Assembly (NCBI RefSeq): GCF_002994745.2
Contig: NC_037094.1
Location: 25,831,001-25,895,000, forward strand
Length of the DNA: 64,000 nucleotides
DNA from: Rosa chinensis
Taxonomy: Eukaryota > Streptophyta > Magnoliopsida > Rosales > Rosaceae
Direction: 5' to 3'
The notes beneath the pieces were generated by a model. That model was not told the origin of the DNA, ran no database searches, and was given only the letters and a program-made list of their open reading frames with translations. Made by a program: the position numbers and the translations under genes. This document shows positions 10,967 to 22,056 of this stretch, piece by piece; positions within the stretch are counted from its first letter, which is position 1, and each line of letters begins with the position of its first letter.

Positions 10967-13093
10967 TAGAAGAAGATGTGGTTGATTAACTTTAAAAGCA
11001 TCAGATTCATAGACTTTCATTACACATCAAGAAAAGTCACAATTTCATAAATGGAATGAAAGATAAGTGCCTTAAAACGTAGGTTTCCCTATTTTCCTAT
11101 GATAATGGTCAAAGAACCCAGTTTATAGATTAACCTCGGTTAGCAAATTATACATGTTGTTTATGGTAGAGTTTATAACTTGTGAACGCTATAAATGTTT
11201 TGGATAAAAAAGCTCTAAGAAAATTCAAATATATTTCTTACAAGCTTTGCGAACGTACAATCTAATTGACCCTCAAACTAAATTAATGGAGCATAATTTA
11301 CATGCAAATAATACTACTGCATAAATTTCAATTTATGAAAGAAAAAATAATAATGTGATGCCTTCAGACAAAGAAAAGAAACTCACATGTTTCTTGTAAA
11401 ATACTTAAATTCCATTGTTAGGTCATGGGAGTTGAGGCAGTTGCCTACACAGTAGATTGCTACAGAACTAACAGAGGCTTTTATGTAAAAAGCATGTAGA
11501 CTTCACATGTGAGGAAGAAGGATGTTATTTGTCCAATAGATATGTGGTACAGTTTTTTGTATCCCATTTGCAATTAAAAAGCATTCATCATGATTCAATT
11601 GTTAGCCAAATTTGAGTTGGTGGAAACAAAAGCTCAAAAGTCCAAATAAAGGCAAAGCAAAATCATGGGACAGACAACTTAATCGATTTCTATTGAAAGC
11701 TGTCTTATGATATCAAGTGACTAAAAGATTTTCAATTGCAATATTTGGTTGAGTGTCTAATCATGTATCTTAAGCAACTCACAAATTTTCACTTGATTAT
11801 GAAAAAGTCGGAAGAGGAATTAATATCCAAATAGCCACACCGTTGGGTTTACCCCAATTGTCCAAGTCGTGAAAAAGGGTAAGGAAATGTATTAAGACTA
11901 GGTCAGATGACAAATTTAGGTTCAGATTCTCTCTTATTTGTATACATTTAACAATATAATTTTACAATCAGAACTGTATGTTTTAAAATCAAATTCTATG
12001 GATTATCATTGCAACAAATTATTTAAATAGGAGATTCCTAACTCATCCAACAATATCAATCAATTGGACAATTTTGGTGAAAGCTAACATTTTCATGACC
12101 AACAATTTATTTGTTTGATGCATTTATATGAATAAATAATTTTCGTTTTTGTTACTTTTTTATGGTGATCATCTTTAAAGAATGATATATAAAAATGAGA
12201 GATTTGAATAATGCAACTACAATGCTAATATAAAATAAAGAGAAGAGTTTGGATGCGCAGTTTCAACTTGAGTTACCTGAGTTTTTACTCTTCATATTAT
12301 CCCTTGGATTTACATGCATTCAATCATCCTTATTTTTGTATGATTTGGCGAATGATGTTTCTATAAAATTAGTTCCCAACAATGATTGTTAGCTTTGTCA
12401 TTTACGCGCTCGTAAAGAGTTGGTGTGTGTTTTAGAATTATTTTTTTTAAAATAAATATAATGACAAACTACTTTTCCACTCGATCAATTTATACGGGCC
12501 GGATTTACGTGTTTTAAAATTGTTATTTCTTTTTTATTTAGATGACAAACTATTCTTTCACTTGATCAATTTATTTGGGCCAGATTGAATTTTTTTTTTC
12601 CATTGTTTAATAAGTTTACAGTCTAATAGTAAATATTAGATTTTTATTTATTGTTATTTTTTCATTGTCACATCATAAGTCAATTTAGAGTCGGACTATA
12701 TATAAGTTTACACTGCAATAATATATTATAGATTTTCGGTACTTTCAAATACAAAGTCCTTGATCAACTCATAATATGATCTAAATAAAAAACAAAATAG
12801 TTATGAATAAATCATAGTATAAAAAAATTACTATCTGATAGTTAAACTACACTTTGAAAAAAAAAAATTCATTTTTGTCCCATATGTAGTATCCTAAATA
12901 AAAACACCAATCGAAAAAATAAAAATTGTTTAGATAAATGAGAATAATTATTGACATAGAAGTAAAGCCAGTCGGAAACCCAACAACCTCGTTGTGACCT
13001 CCCCGACTAACCAAGTAACAATAAGAGGAGGAATAAATGAAAGCATAGAGGAGGGATTTGAAAAGATCAAAGACATGCCTCAAATAGGTCTTC
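10967..13093. other. AT-rich intergenic DNA
   Basis: No gene is seen. Around 12440-12590 there is an imperfect direct repeat in which atgacaaact, cac-t-gatcaattta and gggcc recur about 95 bases apart. The rest is low-complexity AT-rich DNA. Confidence 0.6.
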
Positions 13094-13378
13094 AAAAGAC
13101 CCACATGGTCCAGTTCAGTTGGCAAGTTGACTGTGCTCCTTAAGCAAGTTGAGGGACTTGAGGCAGAGGTCTCAAGTTCGAGCCTTGTGTATGGAAAAGA
13201 CTATGCGGGGAGGGCAAGCCCACCTATTTGGTGTACTCGATGCCCGGAGGGGGGGTGTCGCTGCGTCTTTGGCGCGGCACTGTGTTGGACTTCGGGTAAA
13301 AAAGGTCATTGCGTGCCTCCTTGTGGTCCTTCCCAGTACCTCCTTTTTTTTTAAAAAAAAAAAAAAAAAAAAAAGACC
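13094..13378 (+). mobile_element. tRNA-derived SINE
   Basis: The body starts at about 13102. A tggtccagttcagttggc segment resembles an A box, and ggtctcaagttcgagcc near 13168 is a good polymerase III B box. A GC-rich body of about 150 bases follows, then a T-run and an A-run at about 13344-13372. The flanks aaaagacc at 13094-13101 and again after the A tract are the likely target duplication. Short open frames here are incidental. SINEs are transcribed by polymerase III and mobilised by LINE proteins. Confidence 0.7.
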
Positions 13379-13682
13379 GAGCACCGCATCACCAAATCAG
13401 AACAATCTCCTAGGGAATTCCAAGACCAAGATCAACAAGAATGAAAGGGAGGAACTAGAGTTAGCGTTGAAACCCTATACAAGGTCGCCATCTATGCTTT
13501 GTTATGTGAAACCCTAAAAGGGTCAAAGAGGCAAAACACACCTTTTTGCTTGCTTTGAACCCAAATAGTAATTTAGGTAAACACGAGTTTAAAAAGTCTG
13601 AAAAGTGAAATGATTGGTTTTGGAATATTCACCAAAAAGTAGGTGTAAAAACAAAAAACTATACCTAACATCATTTTACAAG

Positions 13683-14175
13683 TTTTTTTTTAAGGGGTTT
13701 GGAATCCAGCCTAGTTGAGAGGCTCATCCCTACACTTGACTTGTTATATTAAAATTAGAATTTTGCAAAGAGGGGGCACATTGACCTCTAGCATTAGTAT
13801 ATAAATCCTCATAGAGTACATCCTAGATAATCACAGGGGGCTCTTTTAACCAAATATCATCTAGATAATTAAGACTAGCAAGATGCACTAATCTATAGGC
13901 TACATCATTTGCTTAATAGAAAATATGCTTAATTTGAATAGAGTGAAAATATGTCAAATATGACTTACAATCATCAATAATACGCCCTATGTCAGATCGA
14001 TCTTCTACATTTTATTGTAACGCAACCACCACGAGTGAGCAATCACTCTCAAGGTCGAAGGCATCCCAATATTGATGAATTGCCAGAAGAACTTCAGCCT
14101 TACAAGCTTCTGCCTCCGTATGAGTAGCAGAGATAACATGAGGGAAATTTTTAAGCAGGAGTTCGACAAATTGTC
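13683..14175 (-). pseudogene. LINE 3' end with decayed RNase H domain
   Basis: Read on the minus strand from about 14175, the translation contains TEAEACKAEVLLAIHQ, LESDCSLVVVALQ, DRSDIGRIIDDCKSYL, HSIQIKHIF and ANDVAYRLVHLASLN. These match the plant non-LTR RNase H (RVT_3) fold, with acidic residues in TEAEA, ESDC and ANDVA. At least three in-frame stops interrupt it. A T-run at 13685-13693 is the poly(A) tail. Only the 3' end is present, as in a 5'-truncated insertion. A host RNase H-like gene is less likely given the tail and decay. Confidence 0.65.
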
Positions 14176-14216
14176 GTAATTTTTAGTCGTCGATGTAATA
14201 AGTTATACTAACAATT

Positions 14217-14246
<30 letters not shown>
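14217..14246 (+). repeat. (GA)n microsatellite upstream of the APRR2-like gene
   Basis: A run of GA dinucleotides is followed by cggggggagg. It lies about 1.1 kb upstream of the start codon, near the probable transcription start. GA/CT tracts are common in plant core promoters and leaders. No effect is shown by the sequence itself. Confidence 0.8.
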
Positions 14247-14249
<3 letters not shown>

Positions 14250-15319
14250 GGGGGAGGACTTTAACTTTTTTGAGTTTTTGTATATTCTGTGGTCCGCAAA
14301 CAACCGATGGTAACTGTACAGAGGTATCGGGCATACAGAAAGCGCCACTTTAAACCTCTCAGGCTTTCCGTATGCAGCCAAAGAGGACCTGAATGTGGGA
14401 GAGAAAAACCTCTTCTTTACTATCCACAGCCTACAGGTTGTAAAAAACACCTTTTCCTCTCTTCTTTTCCCGCTTGGTAAATCTTTAACACTGCATTTTC
14501 TCCGAGTCATCGATCATAGTGGTGGATGTTTATTTCCAAGCTTCAGCAGACGTAGAGCTCACTGTTGGAGATATAAAGTCGGTTTTTCAGTGCCCTTGTG
14601 CTTATTATGTGCATGCATGCGTTGGGATTAAGCTCTTGTCTTCTTAGTTTCCCTTTGAAGGATTTCCCAGTTTCTTTGCTTCTGACTGGTTACTGGGCAT
14701 TTGATTTTTCTCTTCTTCATTTTCCATATGTATGAAAGGTATCTTTGTCTTTGTTAGTTCCGCTCTTTTGGCAGAGATCTTACATGGATTTTTGTCTAGT
14801 TGTTGTTCTGCAAAATTAGCACTAGTGGATAAGATCTTTCACTCCAGTAAAATCTCTCTCTTTCTTGTTCCCATACAAGCCAGATATACCAACTAAGAAG
14901 TTTGATCATCTTGTTTTATTTGCTTAACTTCATCTGGGTTTGGGAATAAGATCCAACACTTGGTATGCAAAAGCAGAACTTGTTCCCGGCAGAAGCTCCA
15001 GTGTCTGATAGAACTTGGGTCGGATTGAATCATCAAAGATCAGTCTCTGTTATAGTGTTTAATGACTTGTTATTACAAAAACACATTCAATTTGCAACTG
15101 GGTGTTTGCAGTATGTGTGATTTAGTATTGGCAATCTTTCGAAGTTAAAATCAATATCCCAGTTCATTCTGATTTTTAGTTCTTGTAAGACGCTTAGATC
15201 AAGCAAACATTGGCTCTGATGTGTGATTCTTTTGGATCTCGCAGAATTCATTGAAGGCTTATGAGCTGTTATCTGCTACATTGTTCTAGGACGGCCTGAG
15301 AAACGATGCCAAATCAGCT
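14250..15319 (+). promoter_or_regulatory. Probable promoter and spliced 5' leader of the APRR2-like gene
   Basis: No domain-bearing frame is present. A good acceptor (ctcgcag) at about 15243 suggests that the last leader exon begins near 15244 and continues to the start codon at 15320, implying a leader intron. The donor cannot be fixed from sequence. Short upstream ATGs occur, such as atgagctg near 15260 and atgccaaatcag near 15306, and could act as upstream reading frames. Confidence 0.4.
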
Positions 15320-18300
15320 ATGGTTTGCACTGCCAGTGATTTGGAAGGGTGGAAAGATTTCCCAAAGGGCCTTAGAGTTCTTCTCCTTGATGAAGACACC
15401 AGTTCTTCTGCCGAGATAAGATCAAAGCTTGAGGCCATGGATTATATTGGTTAGAGATCTTTTAATCACTCATGTTCTGCTTAGTTCTGGTTTTTATCGG
15501 AAGAGTTCCTCAATTAGAAATATTAATTTCACTCTTTTCCAGTTCTGTTTAGTTTTCCACCAGTATACTGGTCCCCTTTTCTTTCTTCTCTAAAGCATCT
15601 CATAATGCTTCTTTATATGGTTAGATTCTGGCTTTGGTTTTATGTGGTTTTGGATTTTAGTCATATGGAGGTTAGAAATGAACCTGAACAGGGAAGAAGA
15701 ATCAATTTCTTGCAATTCTCAACACCTCAGTATTTTTTTTTTCCTCACTAAAGAATTAAAATAATGATCACATATAATCTCTTTGGATCTACTTGGTGAA
15801 GTAATTGGCTTTAATTTCTTTATGGGGACTTCTGCCAAAATTAGAATATACTTGATGAAGGGGAGAAATCAAAATCCTGTTGTTTAGATGTAGTGTTGAT
15901 TTACTTCAAGGTTCCTCTGTCTTATATTCTACATGCTTGTGCACTTGTCTCTTTTGTGTTCACGTCTAGCCATCTACACATTTTGTTTAACATCACCGTG
16001 TCTGTTGCAGTTACTACATTCTGCAATGAAACCGAAGCATTGTCAGCATTTTCAAGCAACCCTGAAAGTTTCCATGTTTCAATTGTTGAGGTAATGAACT
16101 AAATATGAAACTAGAACTCAATTTAATGATTTAGAGAAAAGTTTAGCTTGCATCTGTAAAGTATTGGTTTTTATTTGCTGATTTGAGATATTAGGACCAA
16201 AAGATCCAGTCTGTTCTTTTGTGGAGTCACTTTCCAGAAAATGTATTTAGCTCAGCCTGTTGCAGCTTATTCAGTTATATGAGCATTGTGAACGTTTATC
16301 AATTCTCTTGAATTTCTTGTTGTGTCATTCCTATAGCCATATTATTCTAAATTAAACATGGTCCCAGGTAAATACAAGCAAAGGTGATTGGGGTTTCCAA
16401 TTTCTTGAAAATGCCAAGGACTTGCCGATCATTAGTAAGTTTACAAGAAAACCTACTATTCTAAGTTACCCATAAAATTCTCTTGTTGATTTCTTATTCA
16501 TTATATGTGTTTCTCTGATTCTACTTTTGTTCAAACAGATTGTCTTTTAATCATCTAACAACTTATTACATAGTTTTTAATTGTAATTTACTAAATCTTT
16601 CTTGCAGTGACTTCAAACATTCATTGCCTGAACACCATGATGAAGTGTATAGCGGTGAGATATTTTCTCTGACCACTTAAGTGACCAATCGATCTCCAGA
16701 CCACACGCACTACTCTGTTTAGATCTTCTTCTTTTTTCTTTTTTTCTTTTACTGCCTAGAGTCCTATTGAATAAGTATTGCCCAGCACAGTGAAATCTCT
16801 TCTTTGAAATTTCAAATAATTAATGAGTTTTAATGTTTGATTCTTCAACTTAGGCCTATCCTATTGTTGCTCAAATAAAAAATGAAAGGTTCTATACTGC
16901 ATTTCCAGTCTATCATACTTCGTTTCATGCATGTATTTGACAATTTACTTCCAGCTTGGTGCAGTTGAGTTTCTGCGGAAACCTCTTTGTGAGGACAAAC
17001 TTCGGAATATTTGGCAGCATGTTGTTCATAAGGTCCGTTATAGTATGGTAATATTGTGTCAAGAGTTACTACAAAGTATGATGAACATTCTGCAATTAGA
17101 AAGTTTCTGATTTTGTAAGTTCTGAGCAGGCATTCAATGCAGGAGGGAAAACCGTCTCTGAATCAGTCAAGCCTGTCAAAGAATCTGTAGTACCCATGTT
17201 GCAGCCCAAACTGGAAAATGAACCACCGAAATGCAAAATCTCAGTAGTAACAGAAAACGCTTCAAGGGTTCTTGAACATGACCATGAACAATCCACTGGA
17301 AGTGATAAGTACCCAGCTCCTTCAACGCCACAAATAAAACAGGGATCTCGTTTAATGGATGATGGGGATTGCCAAGATCAAACTAACTGCTTATCAGAGA
17401 AAGAGAGTGGGGAGCACGATGGTGAATCTAAATCTGTCGAAACTACATGTGGCAATGCTAACGATACTCTTCAAATAAGTGAACCTCAGATGCCTGAGAA
17501 GATAGTGGTCAAACAGGAAAAGGACTCTGCTGATGTTTCTAAGAGTGATATTAATTTGTCTCAGCCTCATATTATAGATGGTACCAATGATACTGGTCGT
17601 GCTACTGAAAATCTGAGTAAAGCATCAGGTCTCAATCATTCATACAAATCTGGTAGGAAGAAGATGAAGGTAATCTTGTACACCTGTACTTCTGTATGAA
17701 AAAAATATTTAATCTACTAGTTTCGATGATCATGATTTCAGTCGGGGACCTTGACAACCTAAGTACATTTGTGTTTATGTTTGGTTTCAGGTAGACTGGA
17801 CACCAGAACTGCACAAGAAATTTGTCCATGCGGTGGAACAATTGGGTGTAGATCAAGCCATTCCTTCTCGAATACTAGAGCTTATGAAAACTGAAGGTTT
17901 GACAAGGCATAATGTAGCAAGCCATCTCCAGGTTGGTATTATACTAGCTCTTTAATAACCAATCAAGTTTTGTTTCAGTAGAAATTACTCATCTGTGATG
18001 GGAGCCATTGTTCGAAACCTGTTTAGATTTTCTCTTTAGATTGTGTAATGAGAAGCCTATGTAAACCAACTATAATTGTACTAATTTAGGTGTTGATTAA
18101 TGAGACATAAAAGTAGAAAAAGTTCAGTGGAAGTTGTCTTGATTTCCATAGAATTCCCATAGATCAGCTAAATATGTGTCCCCAACTCTTTTTCTACCTC
18201 GCATGTTGTTGTTATTGTTTGAAGTAAGGGTCGTCAGTCATTGAGTCCTCTTTTGGAATAACCATACTTCATTGGAATTGGTATTCAACTCAAATGAGAT

Positions 18301-19848
18301 AACTCTAACCCCCCACCCCTCTATTCAACCTAATGAAATAATTGACTATTGACTATTGTTGTGATGCAGAAGTATCGGATGCACAAGAGACACATCTTGC
18401 CCAAGGATGAAGACCGCAGACTGTTACATCCTAGAGATCCAAATCAAATGAGTTATTATCCTCATAAACCCATCATGGCTTTTCCCCCATATCATTATAA
18501 CAGTGCTGTATCAATGCCACCGGTCTATCCTATGTGGGGCCAACCTGCCAGCCACCCGGCCAATATCCAAATGTGGGGATCACCTAGCTATCCTCCATGG
18601 CAGGTGTCAGAAAGTTGGCATTGGAATCCTTCTTATCCAGGGGTAATAATGTTGGTCATTTTAAGTACAGTTATTCTCTTTCATAAAGTATGTTATTCAT
18701 TTGGAGATCCTTTGATAATTGCATCATTTCGACATTACAGTTGCATGCTGATGCTTGGGGTTGCCCTGTAATGCCTCAACCTCTGCAAGGTGGTTATTCC
18801 TCTTATCCTCAAGTGAGTATGCCGATGACAAGTCTACACTCTGTTTTTGCACAAGTCATCAACTCTGTTTTGTCAATTATTTACCCAAATCTGATTTCAT
18901 ACTACGTTTCTATATATAATGCAGATTGCATCAGGGGTTAACAATACAAATGTAGTAGACAATGGCTGCAGCATGCCACATAACTCTTCGAAACATCATC
19001 CGGTACTACCACACAGCCTTAGTTTATGCACATTGCTCAAAATCTGGACACTGCATTCCATTTCTGATGTGCAATTAAGCTACAAATATATACCTTGTAA
19101 CCAATATTGCAAATCGCTCCTTGACTTGAACAATCATTTATCCTATTGTTTCATACTCATTGTTTCTCTAATGCAGATTGCATCAGGGTTGAACAACACA
19201 AATGTAGTAGATAATGGCTGCAGCATGCCACATGATTCTTCTGAACTTTATCCGGTAATACCACACACCCTTAACGTATGCATATTGCTAAAAAATTTGG
19301 TCATTGCATTCCATTTCTATTATGTAGTCAAACCATCATTGCAATCTGATCCTTGAGTTGTAGCGAAGTTAATAAACCACACCCAGCAATAGAAGCAATA
19401 TGAAATGGAATCTATGGTACTAGTGGCAAAACAAAATGTAAAGAGAGAACAATGTCGGATTGAGTGGCATTGTATTGGACAAAATAATGTACTGATATGT
19501 ATGCTTATCATGTCGGTTGTAGATTTGATGTACCTACTTGAATCAGACAACTCATGAGTGTTATAACTTGCTTTCAAATAATGCACATGCAGAATATAAG
19601 TGGTGGGGTATTGACATAAACCAAACGTTAAAAATGCTCAGCAAATCTGATCTTTTTGGTTCCGGGGGTTTTATCTTATGCAGGCAGAAGAAATCATTGA
19701 CAAAGTTGTGAAGGAGGCAATGAGCAAGCCATGGCTGCCCCTTCCTTTAGGCCTTAAGCTTCCTTCCACTGAAGGTGTACTAGCTGAACTCTCAAGGCAA
19801 GGCATCTGCAACATCCCTCCTCGGATCAACGGCTCTACCTCCCGTTGA
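15320..19848 (+). CDS. APRR2-like: APRR2-like pseudo-response regulator / GARP transcription factor
   Basis: Spliced gene. Exons by GT-AG and phase: 15320-15449, 16011-16090, 16368-16434, 16608-16654, 16955-17032, 17130-17669, 17791-17931, 18370-18642, 18741-18812, 18925-19002, 19177-19254, 19684-19848. All phases agree, giving 582 residues plus stop. Residues about 15-130 form a receiver-like domain (start [13 protein letters not shown]; end [10 protein letters not shown] keeping the lysine). The usual phospho-acceptor Asp position reads IVEV, with Glu, so it is a pseudo-receiver. A long polar, acidic linker is exon 6. Exons 7-8 carry the GARP/Myb-like DNA-binding domain ([26 protein letters not shown]). 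A Pro/Tyr/Trp-rich C-terminal region ends in a conserved tail ([22 protein letters not shown]). By family knowledge APRR2/GLK-related proteins are nuclear regulators linked to plastid development and pigmentation. It is slightly longer than I expect because one 26-residue exon is duplicated. Confidence 0.9.
18925..19254 (+). repeat. Tandemly duplicated 78-base coding exon within the APRR2-like gene
   Basis: Exons 18925-19002 and 19177-19254 each encode 26 residues in phase 0. They share [18 protein letters not shown] and match at 21 of 26 residues. The intron starts also match (gta-taccacaca, then ttgct, then gcattccatttct), so the duplicated unit is about 252 bases including flanking intron. 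Both copies keep AG and GT signals, so either or both could be used. Confidence 0.85.
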
Positions 19849-20450
19849 CGTGAACCGGCTGCCCTTATGGTCCCCCGATTCACAAGCACAGTGAATTAAC
19901 ATGATGAGGACGTACGCATCAATTACCACGTCATGTGATTAGCGAATGTGGTGAGAAGAAATACGATGTCTTTAGGATTTTTAGATTTAACATGTGTCCC
20001 AACACTACTTGATTGATGAGGACCAAACTAGCTATTGTGGTCTCAGAGCTACCTGAGCTGTTTGTGCGCACCGTTCCAACACAAACATGCACGAGTCAAT
20101 TCTGAGATGTAGACGCACGGAAATAAGTGACTTAGATCCTATCCCTATTTTAGAAATTAATGGTCTCCTGGAGCAGCATCGGAAGGCCGCGGTCGGGCCA
20201 CGTTGGTGGAATTCTGCCCATGTAAAATTTCAATTCTGAGTGTAAATAGTGCCAAACACAAATGAGAGGGGGGGCCTTTCCTTTTTATCTGATGTGGTCT
20301 GTTCTGTGAGGTCCTTTTTGGTGCTGTTGGGTAGGTGACGTAGGTCATGCAGTGTTGCTGTCTAATAATGGAGGGATAGCTGTGTAACAGTACTGTTGTT
20401 CTGCCCCATGAGGCACTTGTGAATTATTTCAACAGAAAGCTTTACAAGTG
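19849..20450 (+). other. Probable 3' UTR of the APRR2-like gene and following spacer
   Basis: No open frame of interest follows the stop. T-rich stretches and tgtgtaacagtactgttgttct near 20380 are compatible with a cleavage region, but no single polyadenylation signal stands out. Sequence 20450-20900 has no gene; short antisense open frames there lack domains. Confidence 0.4.
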
Positions 20451-20907
20451 GATGCTGACTTGGGGCTTATCTTGTTTGTATCATTTAAGAAAAATGGACC
20501 AAACTATGTTTGGTCAAGTTTCACTCACATTTAGAGTTTTGGTGATCTGTTTTGCATTCCGCAATTTTTGGTCTGTGTAAAAGGAGCGTACTTCCCACGC
20601 ATATGGTCTATTCGGTCCATTTTTCGTGTCTAGACTTTTAAGATTGAATATGACTTTCGAGTAAGAAGTTTTTCGATTGTCGACTTCAGCAATAGGAGTG
20701 CTTGAATCATATAACGGGTACGGAGAAGGTTTAGTGTTTGAATCATATAAGGAGTAATAATACAGGGAAGGCGGGGAAAAGGGATGGTAGAGCCAAATCC
20801 CACGAAACCAAGCTTGAAGTAGTGCCAATGTACAAGGTACAGAGATTGAATGAAACTTACAATCAACCTCAAATCGTATGAATTTCGAATCTCGAATACT
20901 TATTAAT

Positions 20908-22047
20908 GGACCTGGCTCCTCTAAAGTGATAAAGTTGTGAATTTACGTTAATTTCATAAAATCTTGACTCTCTGTCTAATCTAAGAGTCCTGACAATTGA
21001 CACATCACTATTCCACCCATTTTTAATTTTTCATCTAAATCCTAATTAACTTTCCGTTAACTCCCTAAAAAAAAAAAGAGGAATTTCTAGTCAACATTTC
21101 TCTCTGCGTCAAGTTCTTCTTTGTGCTTCCTTTTCTATTTCTCTTTGGCTACCATGGTTGTGCATTAACCATGGAATGCCTGTTCTTGCAGTTCTGTTAA
21201 TTAATAAATTCATAAAGAAATAAACCTATGCTATTTATTCTGTTTTCATAATCAAAAATCTGATGTTGTACACTGTACAGAGGATTAGGACTTTTGAAAA
21301 TGTTGATTTGAAGTGGAATTCCATTAATACAGACATCTGAAGATACCTAAACCATGATCGAAGACCAAAATACACACTGAACTTGCTTTTGTTGTTTTTT
21401 TTTTGTGTTGGAAGAGAAGGGAAAATAATTTTTTTTTTCCGATGGAGTTAATATATCCCAATTTAGTATTGCATCTTGATGAATTTTAAGAACTCTTGAA
21501 CTCGATTCCACTATTAATTTTTTGAACTCACATAGCAGATTCTCAATTGCAATGCTGAAGATGAGTTCATTAATATTGATGATGCATGATCAAGCTGATA
21601 AACAATTTTCTAACTCTCAGGTCCATCAAAGATGAGCATAGGATTATGAAAATTGACTCTGGTCATCCGAGTTCTCTAGTACCCAAACATAAACAATTTG
21701 ATAATTTGATTTGTAATTATGAAAATAGAATGAATAACATATGATTGATTCTAGCTTGATGAATTTATTAATTAACACAAGTGCAAGAAGTCATTCCATG
21801 GTTAGTACGCAGCCATGGAAGTAAAGAGAAATGGGTAAGGAAGAACGAAGAAGGATCGAATTTGACGAGAAATTCCCTTTTTTTTTTTTTGGAGTTAACG
21901 GAAAGTTAACTAGGATTAAGATGAAAAACAAAAAATTGGTGAAATAGTGATGTGTCAATTGTCAGGACCCTTAGATTAGACAGAGGGTCAAGATTTTATG
22001 AAATTGACGTAAATTCACAACCTCCTCACTTTAGAGGAGCCGGATCC
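20908..22047. mobile_element. Mutator-like (MULE) non-autonomous element, 9-base TSD
   Basis: Terminal inverted repeats of about 190 bases or more start gga-c-ggctcctctaaagtga and contain atttcataaaatcttgac and cctgacaattgacacatcac in both arms. Weaker similarity (ccatgg...aaccatggaatg) extends the pairing to roughly 290 bases. The flanks cttattaat at 20899-20907 and 22048-22056 are identical. Long TIRs with a nine-base duplication are the Mutator signature. The 1140-base element lacks a transposase. It sits 1.1 kb downstream of the APRR2-like coding end. Confidence 0.85.
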
Positions 22048-22056
22048 CTTATTAAT

